In this document: piece after piece, positions 12,025 to 23,699 of the stretch
Layout: each line of letters begins with the position of its first letter
How positions within the stretch are numbered: the stretch's first letter is position 1
Origin: Penium margaritaceum
Taxonomy: Eukaryota > Streptophyta > Zygnematophyceae > Desmidiales > Peniaceae
Direction of reading: 5' to 3'
NCBI GenBank assembly: GCA_023375785.1
Contig: SZWC01001508.1
Location: 10,391 to 74,390 of the forward strand
Length of the DNA: 64,000 nucleotides
The notes under the pieces: model-generated
Databases searched by the model: none
What the model was told of the DNA's origin: nothing
The model's input: only the letters and a program-made list of their open reading frames with translations
Translations under genes and position numbers: made by a program

Positions 12025-15000
12025 TCACTCATATTCTGATACGCCCTCCAGCCCTTCATAACTGGTCATCCCAAGTCTGGCTACACTCATAACGTGCCAA
12101 TCCGCTGGTTGCGGTTTGGTCAAGCAGTCCGCAAGCATGTGGCGCGTGCTGCAGTGCTGCAGCACCACCTGTTCCTTCTTCACTATTTCCCGTGCGTAAT
12201 GGTAATGCACGTCGATGTGCTTCATCCTCATGTGCTGCATCGGGTTATTGGTCGGTGAGATAGCACTGGTGTAGTCGTCATATACCACCATTGGCTCTTG
12301 CTACGCTACTTCCAGCTCCCCTAGCAACCTGCGAAGCCATACCGCTTCCTTGACCGCTTTGGCCAATGCGATGTGCTCTTACTCTACTGTGGAGGTGGCG
12401 ACACAATGTTGCTTTTTGTTACACTATGAGACAACTGCACTAGCGATGAAGAACACGTAATCGGATGTGGGCTTCCACTTTTCCACATCGCCAGCCTAGT
12501 TTGTATCCGTGTAGCAGAAGACCAGACGCAAAGGGTCAGACTGCCCTTTGCCCTCAGGCACGCGTGTCGCGTCGCCTGTAGGTAGCTCAGGATGCCCTTG
12601 ACCGCCTTCCTGTGTAGTGACCCTGGATCGGTCACATGCCTGCTCACTTGGCCCACTGCGTAGGCCAAGTCTGGTCGAGTCGCCACCAATGCGTACATGA
12701 GGCTGCCCACTGCCGATTGGTAGGGTACCCCTGCAATATCCTTTCGCTCTTATTTTGTTTGCGATTCCATTGCCGCACTCAGCTCAGAGGTTGTGGAGAC
12801 CGGACTGCCAACTGGTTTGCATTCCTCCATGTTGTACCGCTTGAGTACCTCAGCCACATATTTGACCTGCCCCAGCTCAAGCGTGCGTGCCCTCTGGTTC
12901 CGCATGATGCTCATCCCGAGGTAGTATTCCAGCTCCCCCATGTCCGGCATCTGGAATTTGTTGCTCAGCTGTTCTTTCAACCGATGCAGGCTTGAAAGAT
13001 CCTTCAAGCACAAAATAAAATTATCCACGTAGAGTGCGATAATTTGATGGAGCTACTTATTACGCTACACATACACGCTGTGATCAAACTCACAGCGCTT
13101 GAAGCCGAGTTATGCCTTGAAGCTGTCCATTTGTTTGTACCAGCATGTAAGCATTTACTCTAGCCCGTACAAGGACTTCCATAGCTTGCACACCTTGCCC
13201 TCTTGTGCCTCCACCCCTTCTCGCACCTCCATGTAGATCTCTTTGTCTATGATGTCATTGAGGAAGGCCGTCTTTATGTCCATTTTGTGGAGCTCCATGT
13301 CCTTCGCAGCTGGGTCGCTTGGATGCTTGTGAACTTGGTGACGGGATCAAACGTCTCATCATAATGCTTATCCGTACGTTGTGTGTATCCCTTCGCCACT
13401 AGCCACACCTTGTATTTTTCAACCACACCTTCCTTTGTGAACTTGGTCTTGAAGAGACCCACTTTCAGCGGATGACCTTGGCATCTTTCCTTCTGTCAAC
13501 CAGCTCCCACGTGTCATCTTCCGTGATGGACGCCATGTCCAATTTAATGGCCGTATTCCATTGATTCCCTTCGGGCCGCACAAGTACCTCTTGCACGGTT
13601 GTCGGCTCCATTGATATGGCTAGCATGCAGTGCGTCATGCCGATCCATCGGCCGATGCTTGCGTCAAACCCCTATCCTGTTTTCTGTCACCTCTTGCTTC
13701 GGCGCATCAATTTTGGTGGCGTATTGTCACTCTGCTTTGATCCCTCCGGCTCTGCTGCAATCCCTCTCAATGTGCATGCTCCGGTGAATCATCGACGGGA
13801 CGGCTCCCCGAGGATCTCTCCCGCTCCGGTGCAACATCGCCCGGACGGGCCACACTTCCAGTGGATTTTCCACAGACACCCGATGCGTACTCCGTCGGGA
13901 GTGCGCGCCTTGGTGTCCTTTGCACCTTATCCACCGGATCCTTCCGGTGGATCTCCTCATTAGCTTGATTTTCATCAGAGCTCTCCATGTTGACTGCCAC
14001 CGCTGGTGCATCGTTGCACTCCGATGCAACATCCTCAACTTCAGCGTCTGCCGGCTCCTTCTCGTAGTCAAGGAGCTAGAGCCACTCTCCCATCTTTGGA
14101 GATTCCACCACGCCCACGCCGTTGCTGCTGATGTAGCTTTGCTGCTCATCGAACTTGACATCTCGGCTGCAGATTGCCTCCTCCTTGCGCATGTTATAGA
14201 GCCGGTACGTCTTATACACACTCTCATAGCCAAGGAAGAGATACGACTTTGCCTGCAGCACTAGATTGTTGTCGCACCGCTGTGTAGCCCACCACCATTG
14301 CGTACAATTTGTACCCGAACACTTTTAGGTGTGCCACACTTTTTTGGCACCCACTCCAAACCTCCTACGGCATATTCCAGTTGCTCTTTCCCTTCAGCAC
14401 CATTGTTGGGGTGAGGTTGATGGTGTAACTCACCGTACACACAACTTTCGTCCAGAAGCTTCGCAACAATTCTACATCCACCAACATGGTCCATACCATG
14501 TTCAGCAGCGTCTGGTTTGCCCGCTCTGTCATGCCATTAGACCGTGGAAAATACGGTGTAGTTTGTTCCCATTTTATGCCCTACTACTTCATCCACCCGC
14601 TATACTCCACGTACTCTCCACCTTTGTCACTGTGTAATGCTCTCACCTTCTGGTTAGTCTGCCTCTTCACCACAATGACATACTCCTTCAGCCGGTCCAG
14701 GACATCGCCATTGCGCTTCCTAAAGTGCACGTAGAGTTTTCTGCTGTAGTAATTAATGAATGTGACAAATCAACGCGCATTGCTCTTTGAATCCATCGTG
14801 AATGGTCCGCACACGTCACTGTGCACGGTTTGCAGCAGGTCCGGGGCCCAATTCACGTTCTTGTTGAACGCTTTGCGTCACGCCTTGTCCAAAATGCAAG
14901 CCCTGCACCTTTTTTGTATTTCTACATCTGTCGCCTCTTCCGCACCGTCAATGACAAGGCCACATACCAGCTCACACTTCACCATCTCCTTCATGACTGC

Positions 15001-15050
15001 AGATGAGGAATGCCCAAGTCGTCAGTGCCATAGCTACAGATCAGCTCCCC
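12025..15050 (-). pseudogene. pol: C1 pol remnant (IN-RT-RH)
   Basis: Minus-strand pieces carry Copia signatures: RNase H with KHIDVHYHYAREIV and HMLADCLTK (12060-12230), RT with YYLGMSIMRNQRARTLELGQ (about 12870-12930) and GSLMYALVATRPDLAYAVG (about 12650-12710), and integrase pieces at 14260-15050. It is the same family as C2 (49750-52381). Broken, with many breaks. Confidence 0.85.
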
Positions 15051-16359
15051 CTCCTTTGGCCAGGTTGATAGTACGTTCCTGAAAATATGTTGAATCTGTC
15101 ACCATGGGGATCATATTGGTCTCCACATTGTAGAGACCTTCCTCGCACTTAGCCTCCAGCACGGGCTCGCCGCCACCATCTTTCTGCATGACTACCCTCT
15201 TCCTCGTGAAGAGCACCTTGTATCCCTTGTCCGTCAAGCGGCTGACATTTAGAATGTCTGCCAAGCCAGTTACGCGTTGCACGTCCTTGATGACGCACTA
15301 CACCCGCTTTCCACCAACCAGCATCTCCATGTCCACGTCTCCTTGGCTAGCCGCTGGTTTGACCTTGTCGTTCGCGACAACCATGGACTGGCTGAACTTG
15401 GTGTAGTTGATGAACCTGACCTTCTCGACCTGAATGTCCTCCTCCGCTCCAGAGTCAAGGCAGCGCCGGTTGGCCTTCTTGAGGTAGTGGTTCGGAGTGC
15501 CGTTGAGAAGCGCCTTTTTGCCTTTGGCGTCCTTGCCACCGGCCTTTGCCTCCTTGGTGCCCTCACGGGCCCAGTGGCCCTCCTTGCCGCAGTTGTGACA
15601 CACACCCTTCTTGGCGCCCTTGTTGCCGCCGCCATGTCCACCACCTCCTTTGTCCCCACTTCCGCCACCACTTTTTTGGTGACAAGGCTGACGAGGAAGA
15701 CGAGGACTCCCTGCAGGTCCTTTGCTGTACCTCGTTACAGATGTACTCTGTGATCATGCCATAGGTGAGCTTGTCCTCCTAAGACGGTGATGAGAGGACT
15801 CTAACTATCAGGAAGGGCCATGAGGAGGGCCATTTCCTGCAGCTGCATGTTGATCTTTCACCCTACATCGTTGCACTGGGAGACAAGTGACTTGATTTCC
15901 TGCATGGAGAAGATGAAATCATCTCCCTCTTCGATTCTCACCATGAGAATTCGCTTCATCGCAAATATTTTTTTTTGCCAACAACCTAGATTGATGGATG
16001 GTGCAGAGTTTTTGCCAAGCCTTGGCTGCCAGCTTGCAGCCCTGGAAATAGCCCCACTACGACTCAGCCGTACCGGACACCAACATCATGAGCGCCTGCG
16101 TGTTCTTCTATACGAAAGCCTCATTTTGTACTTCCGTTACTGTTGCTTTGTCGAAGACTTCCGTTCCCTTCATGACCTCCAGCAGGCCCTTATTCATGAA
16201 TTGAACCTCGAAGTGCCACCTACATAGCCCCAAGTATGGGCCACTTTCATAATTCTGGATGGGTTGCATCTCCTTTTGCGCCATTTGCGCAGTCTTCCAC
16301 TCCGGGACCTCAGAGTTTGATGGCGATGCCATCCCCGACGACAATCCCGCCCGCCGCAA
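15034..16359 (-). pseudogene. gag: C1 gag-protease remnant
   Basis: It contains a zinc-knuckle region CHNCGKEGHWARE near 15560-15600, a Lys/Gly-rich linker, and a protease-type CLDSGAEE block near 15440-15465. The upstream part resembles the C2 gag at 57446-58609. Broken. Confidence 0.85.
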
Positions 16360-16392
16360 ATGCTGTGAGCGATGTGTAGACTGGTCAGGGTA

Positions 16393-16407
16393 GTGGGCCC
16401 ATAACCC
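16393..16407 (-). other. C1 primer binding site, half-tRNA type
   Basis: The plus strand reads GTGGGCCCATAACCC, so the element strand reads GGGTTATGGGCCCAC two bases after the LTR end. This is the complement of the anticodon arm of plant initiator tRNA-Met (with the CAT anticodon), not of its 3' end. C2 has the same 15 bases at 58703-58717 and D has them with one mismatch at 53111-53125. Confidence 0.75.
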
Positions 16408-16409
16408 TT

Positions 16410-17334
16410 TGTCAGAAAACTGTGTGGTGGTAGTTCCAACGTGGTCTAAAGGATCTTCACTTTATTCACGGCTACTTTTGTACGAGTTCTGAGTATAAGC
16501 GTGAGCTTTATGGTCGCCTCACACTTTATTTGTGGGAGTTGGATAGAGTTGCGAGATAGTCAATTTTGAGAAGGAAATAACACAATTGTGCATTAGTTTT
16601 TGGACATGGACATAACTTGACAAGTTGTAGGGCTATTCTCAAGCTTCCCAACGTATCAAAAAGTGTGCAATTTGGTTAACCGTAGCTCCCGCTACGTCTA
16701 CCAAAGTGTGGTACACCAATCCAGCAGCTCACTTAGCGGCACGTGAGGTGGCTGCCCGCCAAAGTGCTCTCGCACATCAAGGACCCATCAAAACGCCTTT
16801 CCGGAGGCGCAGATATCCCTACACTTTGTCGTGGTACCCCCTGTGCTTTTGGGTTGTGTTTTGATGAGTTAATCATCGAGTTTGGTGATGGGGATTGATG
16901 TGGTTCAAAATCTGTCCGTGGACCTTGACGAATTCCCGGAGTAACAAACTAAACTACTGAGTTTCTAACTCCGAGCCAAACTTTTGGCCAAGTCCTTCAG
17001 TAACAACCTGCACTATTGGTTCCGGTCAATCTTATCCACCAGAGGCCTTGGCAGTCTTTTGGGGCTAAAACACAAGATGTACAAACCGCGGCTGACTCCC
17101 AGAGCCGCTATGCACACCCAAACTTTGGAAGCCCATATCTTTTTTGTTACTTTTCCGATTCCGGTGAAACAACTTCCACTGGATTCAGCAACTCATCAAC
17201 TTTCAGGCACTATAATCTAATCTGGATTTGGAGTACTCCCAAGGCATGTAGATTAAAATACAAATATTTCCCCTTCCAGTGGCTTGTTGACGCCTCCCGG
17301 CGCCACCTTGGGCATGCTAAGGGGAAAAAATACA
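16410..17334 (-). repeat. C1 5' LTR
   Basis: About 925 bases, paired with 11000-11978. It starts TGTCAG on the plus strand and ends ..AATACA before B1 sequence resumes. Confidence 0.8.
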
Positions 17335-17578
17335 TCAAACAAGTATAACTTGACGTGGCCATAAGATATTTTGACGTAGGGAAGAAGAGTAGTTTGTCCA
17401 CGTGGAGATAGGGGAAGCATAGGAGATTGCATCAGCATACCTGACGACATCGACCTTCATAGTTGACAAGCTCGCAGCCGTCCCGAGGTGTTTGCATTCC
17501 TGGTCAAGGAGTTTAAAGGGGTTTTTCTTAACAAACAACCTTGAGGGTTACCCGCATAACGTAACATTGGTGACCAGA
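17335..17578 (+). mobile_element. B1, second segment
   Basis: It matches B2 at about 23398-23630 (TATAACTT(G/T)ACGTGGCC through CATTGGT(G/C)ACCAGA). It lies between C1 and F1, so it shows that both were inserted into B1. Confidence 0.75.
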
Positions 17579-18132
17579 TGTTACGTACCAGACGTACAGG
17601 AGTCCTTAAACTCTCTGAGTGGAAATTTCTGTCACTACACAAACAGCCCACCGCGCGTGGAAACCTCGATTTCCGCTCGGACGGTTGAGGAAGATTCTTC
17701 CAACTGCCCTTGCCCTCTAGTGATCTCTTCTCACACGTTCTGACAACTTCGACCAATTTCGAGAAACATCGACAGAAGCATCACGCCCATCCGGTGGGCT
17801 TCTCATGCATCGAGAAATATCGAAATTTATAAAGATACATCTTGCATCTTTGCCTTCGATCTTTGAAGGCCCCCGATTCCTCGGTGGAGCTTCCGGATCC
17901 GACCAATCACGGCACGAATTTGCACGGGTCACTCGACGATTGACCCAATGAATCCGACGATGTCTCTTTTGTAACTTGACATTCTTATATATGTGTTCAA
18001 TTGTTTTGGCACTTGTCATCGAAGTACACTCACCGCTTATTATAAATTACTCAAGTGTCCCAAATTCTCAAACTGTGTTCTGCCTTGGAACTTCTTCCTG
18101 TTCAGCATCTACGCTCCATTTGGCATAACACT

Positions 18133-18144
18133 TGGTATCAGAGC
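18133..18144 (+). other. F1 primer binding site
   Basis: An exact TGGTATCAGAGC, complement of the 3' end of plant initiator tRNA-Met, two bases after the LTR end. Confidence 0.9.
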
Positions 18145-18279
18145 GCATCGATACTGGAGAGGTATTTAACTAATTTACTCATCCGGAAGACTACCTCGCA
18201 CAATCCGTCAGCGTATCTTACACGTCAAGACTTCGCAGACTTTGCGACTATGATGTAAAGTGAGCAAGCGCATCTGACG

Positions 18280-18925
18280 ATGAGCAGCGGGTCTTCAGCG
18301 ATGACTTCGGCGATGGAGGAGCAGAACATGCTTATGCATGCAAACCCTTTTTTTTGTTTTTTAAGATGGTCCAGGAAGAAAATCCCTAAAGCGGTAGCAA
18401 CCGCTGGCGTGGCAGGCTATGCAGCAGCTGGGTCAATCCCGATGGTGAACCTTAAAGGGACAGCAACCGCTGGCAAACCCTAAACTGGCAGCAACCGCTG
18501 GCGTGGCAGGCTATGCGGCAGCTGGGTCAATCCCGATGGTGAACCAGCCGTCCCTACCGACAGCCTCAACAGGTGGCATTGGAATACATGCGGGGATCAA
18601 CGAGGAACTGGCAAACCGTATCTCCGCGCTCGAGGTGGTCAACAGCCATCTGTTCCAACAACTCAACGTCGTGATAGAGGCTCTTAGCAATGCAAGTGGA
18701 CGAGAAGCGGTGCTCGTTGAGAGAAACACCCAACTCTCAAATGAACCCAAGCTTTTTCCGGTCCCTTCCGAACTGTTTGATCCTGTAAATTCCAAAGGTT
18801 TGACGATTTGGACGTGGCTGACGAGCTTGGAGGTGTACTTGACCGCTGCTAGGGTCAATGACAACCAGAAGAAAATTGACCTTGCGGCCGCGCTTCTGCA
18901 GCATAAAGTTGGTGGTCTGACCTAA
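18280..18925 (+). pseudogene. gag: F1 gag piece
   Basis: It includes a segment from 18503 with a coiled, Asn/Glu-rich stretch (ANRISALEVVNSHLFQQLNV) and WTWLTSLEVYLTAARVND near 18815-18865, matching A1 and A2 gag. A tandem duplication lies at its start. There is no pol after it. Confidence 0.7.
18392..18545 (+). repeat. Tandem duplication, period about 94 bp
   Basis: The segment beginning GCAACCGCTGGCGTGGCAGG and ending CCGATGGTGAACC occurs at about 18392-18451 and again at about 18486-18545, nearly identical. A shorter third piece (ACAGCAACCGCTGGC) lies between them. It is inside the F1 gag leader. Confidence 0.85.
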
Positions 18926-19504
18926 AGGCCATCCAACAGCAACAAGAGACTGGCAAGGCCTCATCAATGGCCAACAGCGTCCATCTCATATCGCCAACCG
19001 CAGGCGTTCTACCCTTGGAGCAGATCAACCCGCAATGGCAAGACGCGCTGACGCCACCATCGGACAATTTGGCCAAATACCCTCATCCTCAAGCGATCTC
19101 TTCTCACACATTTTAACAACTTCCACCACTTTCAAGAAACATCGACAGAAGTATCATGACCTTTCGGACGAATTCTTGACGCATAAAGAAATATCAAGAT
19201 TTGTAAAGATGCATCTCGCATCTTCGTTGTCGATCTTTGAAGCCCCCTGATTCCTCAGCGGAGTTTCTCAATCCGACCACTCACCACACGACTCTGCGCG
19301 GGTCGGTGGACAATCGACCCAATGACTCCAACTACGTCTAATTTGTAACTCGAAACTTGTATATATGTGTTTGATCATTTCGACACTTGTCACTGAAATA
19401 CACGTACAGCTAATTATAAATTGCTGAAGTGTCCCCAATTCTCAAACCGTGTTATGCCTCGCAACTTCTACCTGTTGACCATCTACGCTCTGTTCGGCAT
19501 AACA

Positions 19505-19585
19505 CCATGTAGACTTAACTCCTAGAAGCAGACTGACTGTCAGAAGGACCTATCGGATGAGCCATGACTAGCTGACCAAACACAA
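19505..19585 (+). mobile_element. B1, third segment
   Basis: It matches B2 at about 23628-23706 (TAGACTTAA... through CTAGCTGACCAAAC). After this the B1 match stops and unrelated GC-rich DNA begins. Confidence 0.7.
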
Positions 19586-20999
19586 GGGCGCGTAACCCTC
19601 TCCTCCTCCACGCAAGGGTGTTTTGGCTGCCCCTCCAATGGTACTTTGGCAGAATTTTCCCTACCATCCTCCCACTTAATGTCCATCCTCCATCCTCCAC
19701 TCCCAGTGCGGAACCACAGCCATCCCTGTGCCTCCTGCTGTTGCTCCCGCTGCTACATGTACTCGAATCCTCCAACGCGGCAGTCCCCGTGTCTTCCTCA
19801 CTAGTATCCCCAGTAGTTGCGATGGTTGCCACTGACCCAGCGCGGCTGTCGCCCAGGTTGAGCATGATGAGGTGTCGGCTGTGCAGCAGTGCACCGAGCA
19901 CGCACACACCCACAGTCGCCAGGTGTTGCTTTTCGTCTAGCCTGTGATCCACGGCTGCCAGGAAATACGCTCCATCTCTGCCAGGGCGTGTCGGAGGGCC
20001 ACCGCGCCAACCTCTGCAGCCACCACCGACCAGGGAATGCTGTGCGAGTTGCCTAGCCTCGCAACTGTTCCCTCCTCCTCCCGGTCTAGCACCTGCCGCC
20101 AGCAGTCCTCTCTGCCAGAGGAGCCCAGGTGGCCGGGCAGGCTGGCGATGCCCCTTGCCACCGCAAGGCCCACTGACTAGAAGGCCAACGCTCGCGCATC
20201 GTCGCGGTCTGGCTGCTCCCTATTCCAGATGGCCGGGGTGGGGGACCCAGCCGCTTCCCACAGCTCTTGGATCATTACCAGAATCCTCAGGTTCTGCTGT
20301 TACTGCTGTTGCAGCAGCAAGATCTGAATCTGCTACTGCTGCTGCACCTGTCGCTATAGTTGCAGCTGCAAGAGAAGGTCATCACTGAACGTGGGCAAAG
20401 GCGGCGACAACTGCTCCTGTTGCTCCCCTTGCATGCACCCTAGCACACGGCCCCCCTTGTGCATCAGCTCCCCTGCCTGTAGCGGCTGCTCAGCGGCAGC
20501 TTGCTTCTGCTGCTTCTACTACTGCTTCTTCTTCTGCTGCTTCTGCTTCTACTACAGCATTAAGCCACTGCTCTGAATGAACCTTGGATTCCAGGACAAT
20601 GAAGCATCAGTAGGCCTGCAGCCCTTCTCACTGTCCTCTGGAAACTCCAGGCGGGGCGGCATTCTCCTCCCACTTGCAGCATTCTCTGCTCGCTCTGCCG
20701 CCACTGCTATTAGGGCTGCCGCATCAGCCGAGGGGGCAGGGAGGCTGGGCAAACTGTTCCACGATGGCAGCTGTGAGAAAACCATAGGGGAAGCGGGGCA
20801 CAAAACCAGCAGAGGCGGAGTTGCAGAGGAGGAGCGTTCAATGCAAAGCGCATCAAACAGGGAAGTGTCGCCCATCCCTCCAGCCCTACTGACCTGAGAC
20901 CCAAGTAGAGCTTCCTCTGTCCACCTCTCACAGTCCTCTCCTCGTCTCCCCCACACTCCAATACCTTCTCCTCCCACTACCGTTGCAGCCTGCCATTAC
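19586..20999 (-). pseudogene. PP2C-like host gene fragment
   Basis: This GC-rich block between transposon pieces has minus-strand coding with a phosphatase 2C signature. One frame (20173-19937) has ALRHALAEME; the next (19952-19515) has LATVGVCVLGALL...LIMLNLGDSRAG, which fits the G-x-C-V-L-x-x-L...(L/V)(Y/M)xxNxGDSRA block of plant POLTERGEIST-type PP2C. These enzymes remove phosphate from Ser/Thr in signalling. The two parts lie in different frames, and I found no N-terminal metal-binding block or C-terminal half. Gln-rich CAG-type coding lies at about 20275-20390 and 20480-20565. A further frame (20977-20552) is Ser/Pro-rich without a domain. It is either a host remnant left between insertions or a captured fragment. 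The family call rests on one block. Confidence 0.5.
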
Positions 21000-21387
21000 G
21001 AGGCATATGTTGGGTCATGGGCGCTCGATCTGAGCGGTGCGTGCAAGGTCGCGCCGTGAGTGGTTGCTTTAAGAATCTCCATTGAGAAGTTGGGGGCTTC
21101 GAGAATATCAAGGTGCTTCTTCATAAAATTCTAGCACTGTGAAGACGTCAGCCGAACGATATCGAAACACCAATACATTTCAAGATACCTTTGTCAACCA
21201 TTCTGGAAGATGGTTGACATTTTCAGAAACTTTTGGAACAGAACATCGAAAGTTGAGGCAGTTGGCCAAGATTCCCTCAGCCGAACGACGCAAAAATTGT
21301 AAATTCGTCGCCCGGTGGGCCATGAATGTAAAGACAGAAATTTCCACTCACAAAGTTTAGAGACTCGTGCATGTCAGGGACGTAATA
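21000..21387 (-). repeat. A-type LTR piece (A-LTR2)
   Basis: It aligns with 8164-8562 at about 75 percent by eye and ends GACGTAATA. It has no A-type internal region to its left. The right tip is joined head to head with the B2 LTR, the same arrangement as at 8562. Confidence 0.8.
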
Positions 21388-21906
21388 CAGGAGTCCCTCA
21401 ACCACCATGAGTGGACATGTGCGTCCTTAAATTTGTGTCCTCAAGATTTTTAATCTGTTTGGCTGAAGGCATTTTGACCACCTGCCCCAACATCCTATCT
21501 TTCCTTTTCCAAAGAATATGACACGTTCGACCACTTTCTAGAGTGGTCCACAAAAGTGTCGCAAAACGTTTCAACATTTTGATGTATTTTGATCAACTTC
21601 AACGGTGTTGTACTTTAATAATAGCTGGGCCTTGACATTCTCGAACCCCCCCGAAATCTCAGCTGAGTCTTTCCAAGCAACCACTCACAACGCGAGGTCG
21701 CACACATCGCACTATTGGACCGCCAAGACCCAACATATGCCTCATTGTGTTTGTCGCTATAGTAAATTTGAAACCTACATGTTTGGCGTTATCATCCAAG
21801 TTTACTACTTTTAAATATATACCATCCAGCTGTCTCACATCCTCAAAAATATTTTCTACTCCCCAGCTCATCCCCTTGAACCATCCTGGTTTTGCTTGGC
21901 GCAACA
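21388..21906 (+). repeat. B2 5' LTR
   Basis: About 519 bases matching the B1 LTR (8563-9059). It ends GCAACA, followed by the primer site TGGTAACAAAGC at 21909-21920. Confidence 0.8.
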
Positions 21907-21908
21907 TT

Positions 21909-21920
21909 TGGTAACAAAGC
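21909..21920 (+). other. B2 primer binding site
   Basis: TGGTAACAAAGC, identical to B1 and two bases from the plant initiator tRNA-Met 3'-end complement. Confidence 0.75.
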
Positions 21921-23699
21921 ACAACGGCGCTAGAGGGATGGCCGACACATCAAGTACAAGGTGACAAATTTTGTGAAAGTCAACAGAGTCTTCAGGAAAT
22001 TACAAACCTCGTGGCAACAACAGTGAAGAGAGCAAGCGCACCCAGAGATGGACAACAGTACCTTGTATGGAGGATCAGTAGCATGCGGCCAACAACACTC
22101 TCCAGGCAAACTAGGCAACGGCGACAACTTACATCGCAAATGGCACAGCACCCATGACCCTGAAGTTGGTGGTCCAACGAGAGCGGGAGACCGGCAGAGC
22201 AGATCAATAGTTCATGCAATTGCTCTCACGTCGTTGACTACAGGCGTTTTACCTCTCAAGCACAACTATCCATCGTGGCGAGACTCACTGAATCCGCTGA
22301 AAAACTGGATGGAACTCGCGCATGCTATACTAGCATGCTTAAAAAAAAGAACAAGAAGTCTAACATGCGATACAGACTTCAACGCCTATGTTAGCAATTC
22401 AGTGTGGTAGATTATACTGGACGTTTCTACGTAGTCATTAGTGGCTCTGAGCTCTCCTCTGAAGAAGTCTATTTCTACGACAATGGCCTCAAACACAAAA
22501 TCAGGCAAGCAATTGCCACATTTAGCATCCAAGAGGAACTTTTGTGAATGATTGCATTGAAAGCACCGACGACAACGCTCAGATGCAGGAATCCAACGGC
22601 TGGCGAATCCGAGGCCACAATCCATATCATGGCGGCGGGAGGTCTCAGTTGACAGAAACCTTGTCTTTCATTGGGATTGAATCCATCAATAGATACCATC
22701 AACGACTATGCTGGACTTGAGAGAAGCCGGGCACATAATGCGCGACTGTAAAAAATGACAGCAACAGGCCAAAAGGAAGGAAGTCGCAGACAAAAGATGA
22801 GGAGTTGGGAAACGAAAAAGGGCAAGAGTGAACTGTGAAACTCCCGTCAGTTCGCAAATATCTGCGTTGACCGATCTCCCATCTGCACGGCTCACATCGC
22901 CGCAGACAGTGGTTCTAAAGATCACAAAGTTCGGTTAATGATACCAACCGGTGATACTGCAAGGAGTGCAAACAAGGGGTTGTAAAAGTCATAGACGGTG
23001 CCAATGCTCAGGATGGAGGAGCTTCTTACAGTTTTGTAAGCAACGACATAGTTTTGAAGTTGAATTTGCAAACCAAACCAGGGATGTTTGAAGGAAAAAC
23101 TGTCGATGAATGACTATAGATCGGTTGACTTCGTGAACCAGTCTGATTGTCTATCGGAGATCTACATGATGAAATGATCTGGAGGACGTATCCAATAAGC
23201 TACAAAAAAATCATTTGGGTGAGATCTCTTATACTGATACAATGAACAGGTAGGCGGGAGCAGCGGAGCAGTCTACGTCAGCGTAATGACAAGCAAAGGC
23301 ACCTGCCTCTGATCGAGCGACCCACGATACAACGGTAGTTACGTGAAGCAGAAGAGGAGGAAACAATAGAGGAAATTGTACTAATCAGAAAATGTCAGTG
23401 GATATAACTTTACGTGGCCAGTAAGTATTTGCGACACATAGAAGAAGAGTGGTTGTCCACGTGGAGATAGGGGAAGCAGAGAAGATTGCATCAGCACACG
23501 TGACAACATCAGCCTTGACAAGCTTGCAGCCGTCCAGAGTTGTTTGCATTCCTCGTCGAGGAGTTTGAAGGGGTTTTTCCTGACAAACAACCTTGAGAGT
23601 TACCCGCGCAATGTAGCATTGGTCACCAGATAGACTTAAATCATGGCAGTAGACTGATAGTCACAGGGACCTAATCAGATGAGCCATCACTAGCTGACC

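Larger units (their letters stand above)
11000..17334 (-). mobile_element. Ty1/Copia element C1 (fossil)
   Basis: Inserted into B1: the flanks at 10991-10999 and 17335 onward match contiguous B2 sequence around 23390-23420. On the minus strand: 5' LTR 16410-17334, half-tRNA-type primer site 16393-16407, gag, protease, integrase, reverse transcriptase, RNase H, 3' LTR 11000-11978. Integrase before RT is the Copia order. Both LTRs begin TGTCAGAAA on the plus strand and look about 82-85 percent alike by eye, so it is moderately old. No clean target duplication is visible. It is broken, with many breaks. Confidence 0.88.
17579..19504 (+). mobile_element. Pol-less Gypsy-type element F1 (fossil)
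   Basis: LTR 17579-18130 (starts TGTTACG, ends CATAACA), primer site TGGTATCAGAGC at 18133-18144, a gag piece, and a second LTR piece at about 19072-19504 ending CATAACA. The flanks CCAGA (17574-17578) and CCATG (19505-19509) may be a decayed 5-bp target duplication, since the B2 counterpart reads CCAGATAGAC without the insert. Internal DNA is only about 0.9 kb and shows no polymerase. The LTRs are clearly diverged. Broken and old. Confidence 0.75.

Noticed and set aside
16393-16407. Fragment of a tRNA-Met gene
   Set aside because: Only 15 bases match, and they sit two bases from an LTR end in three elements, which fits a primer site instead.
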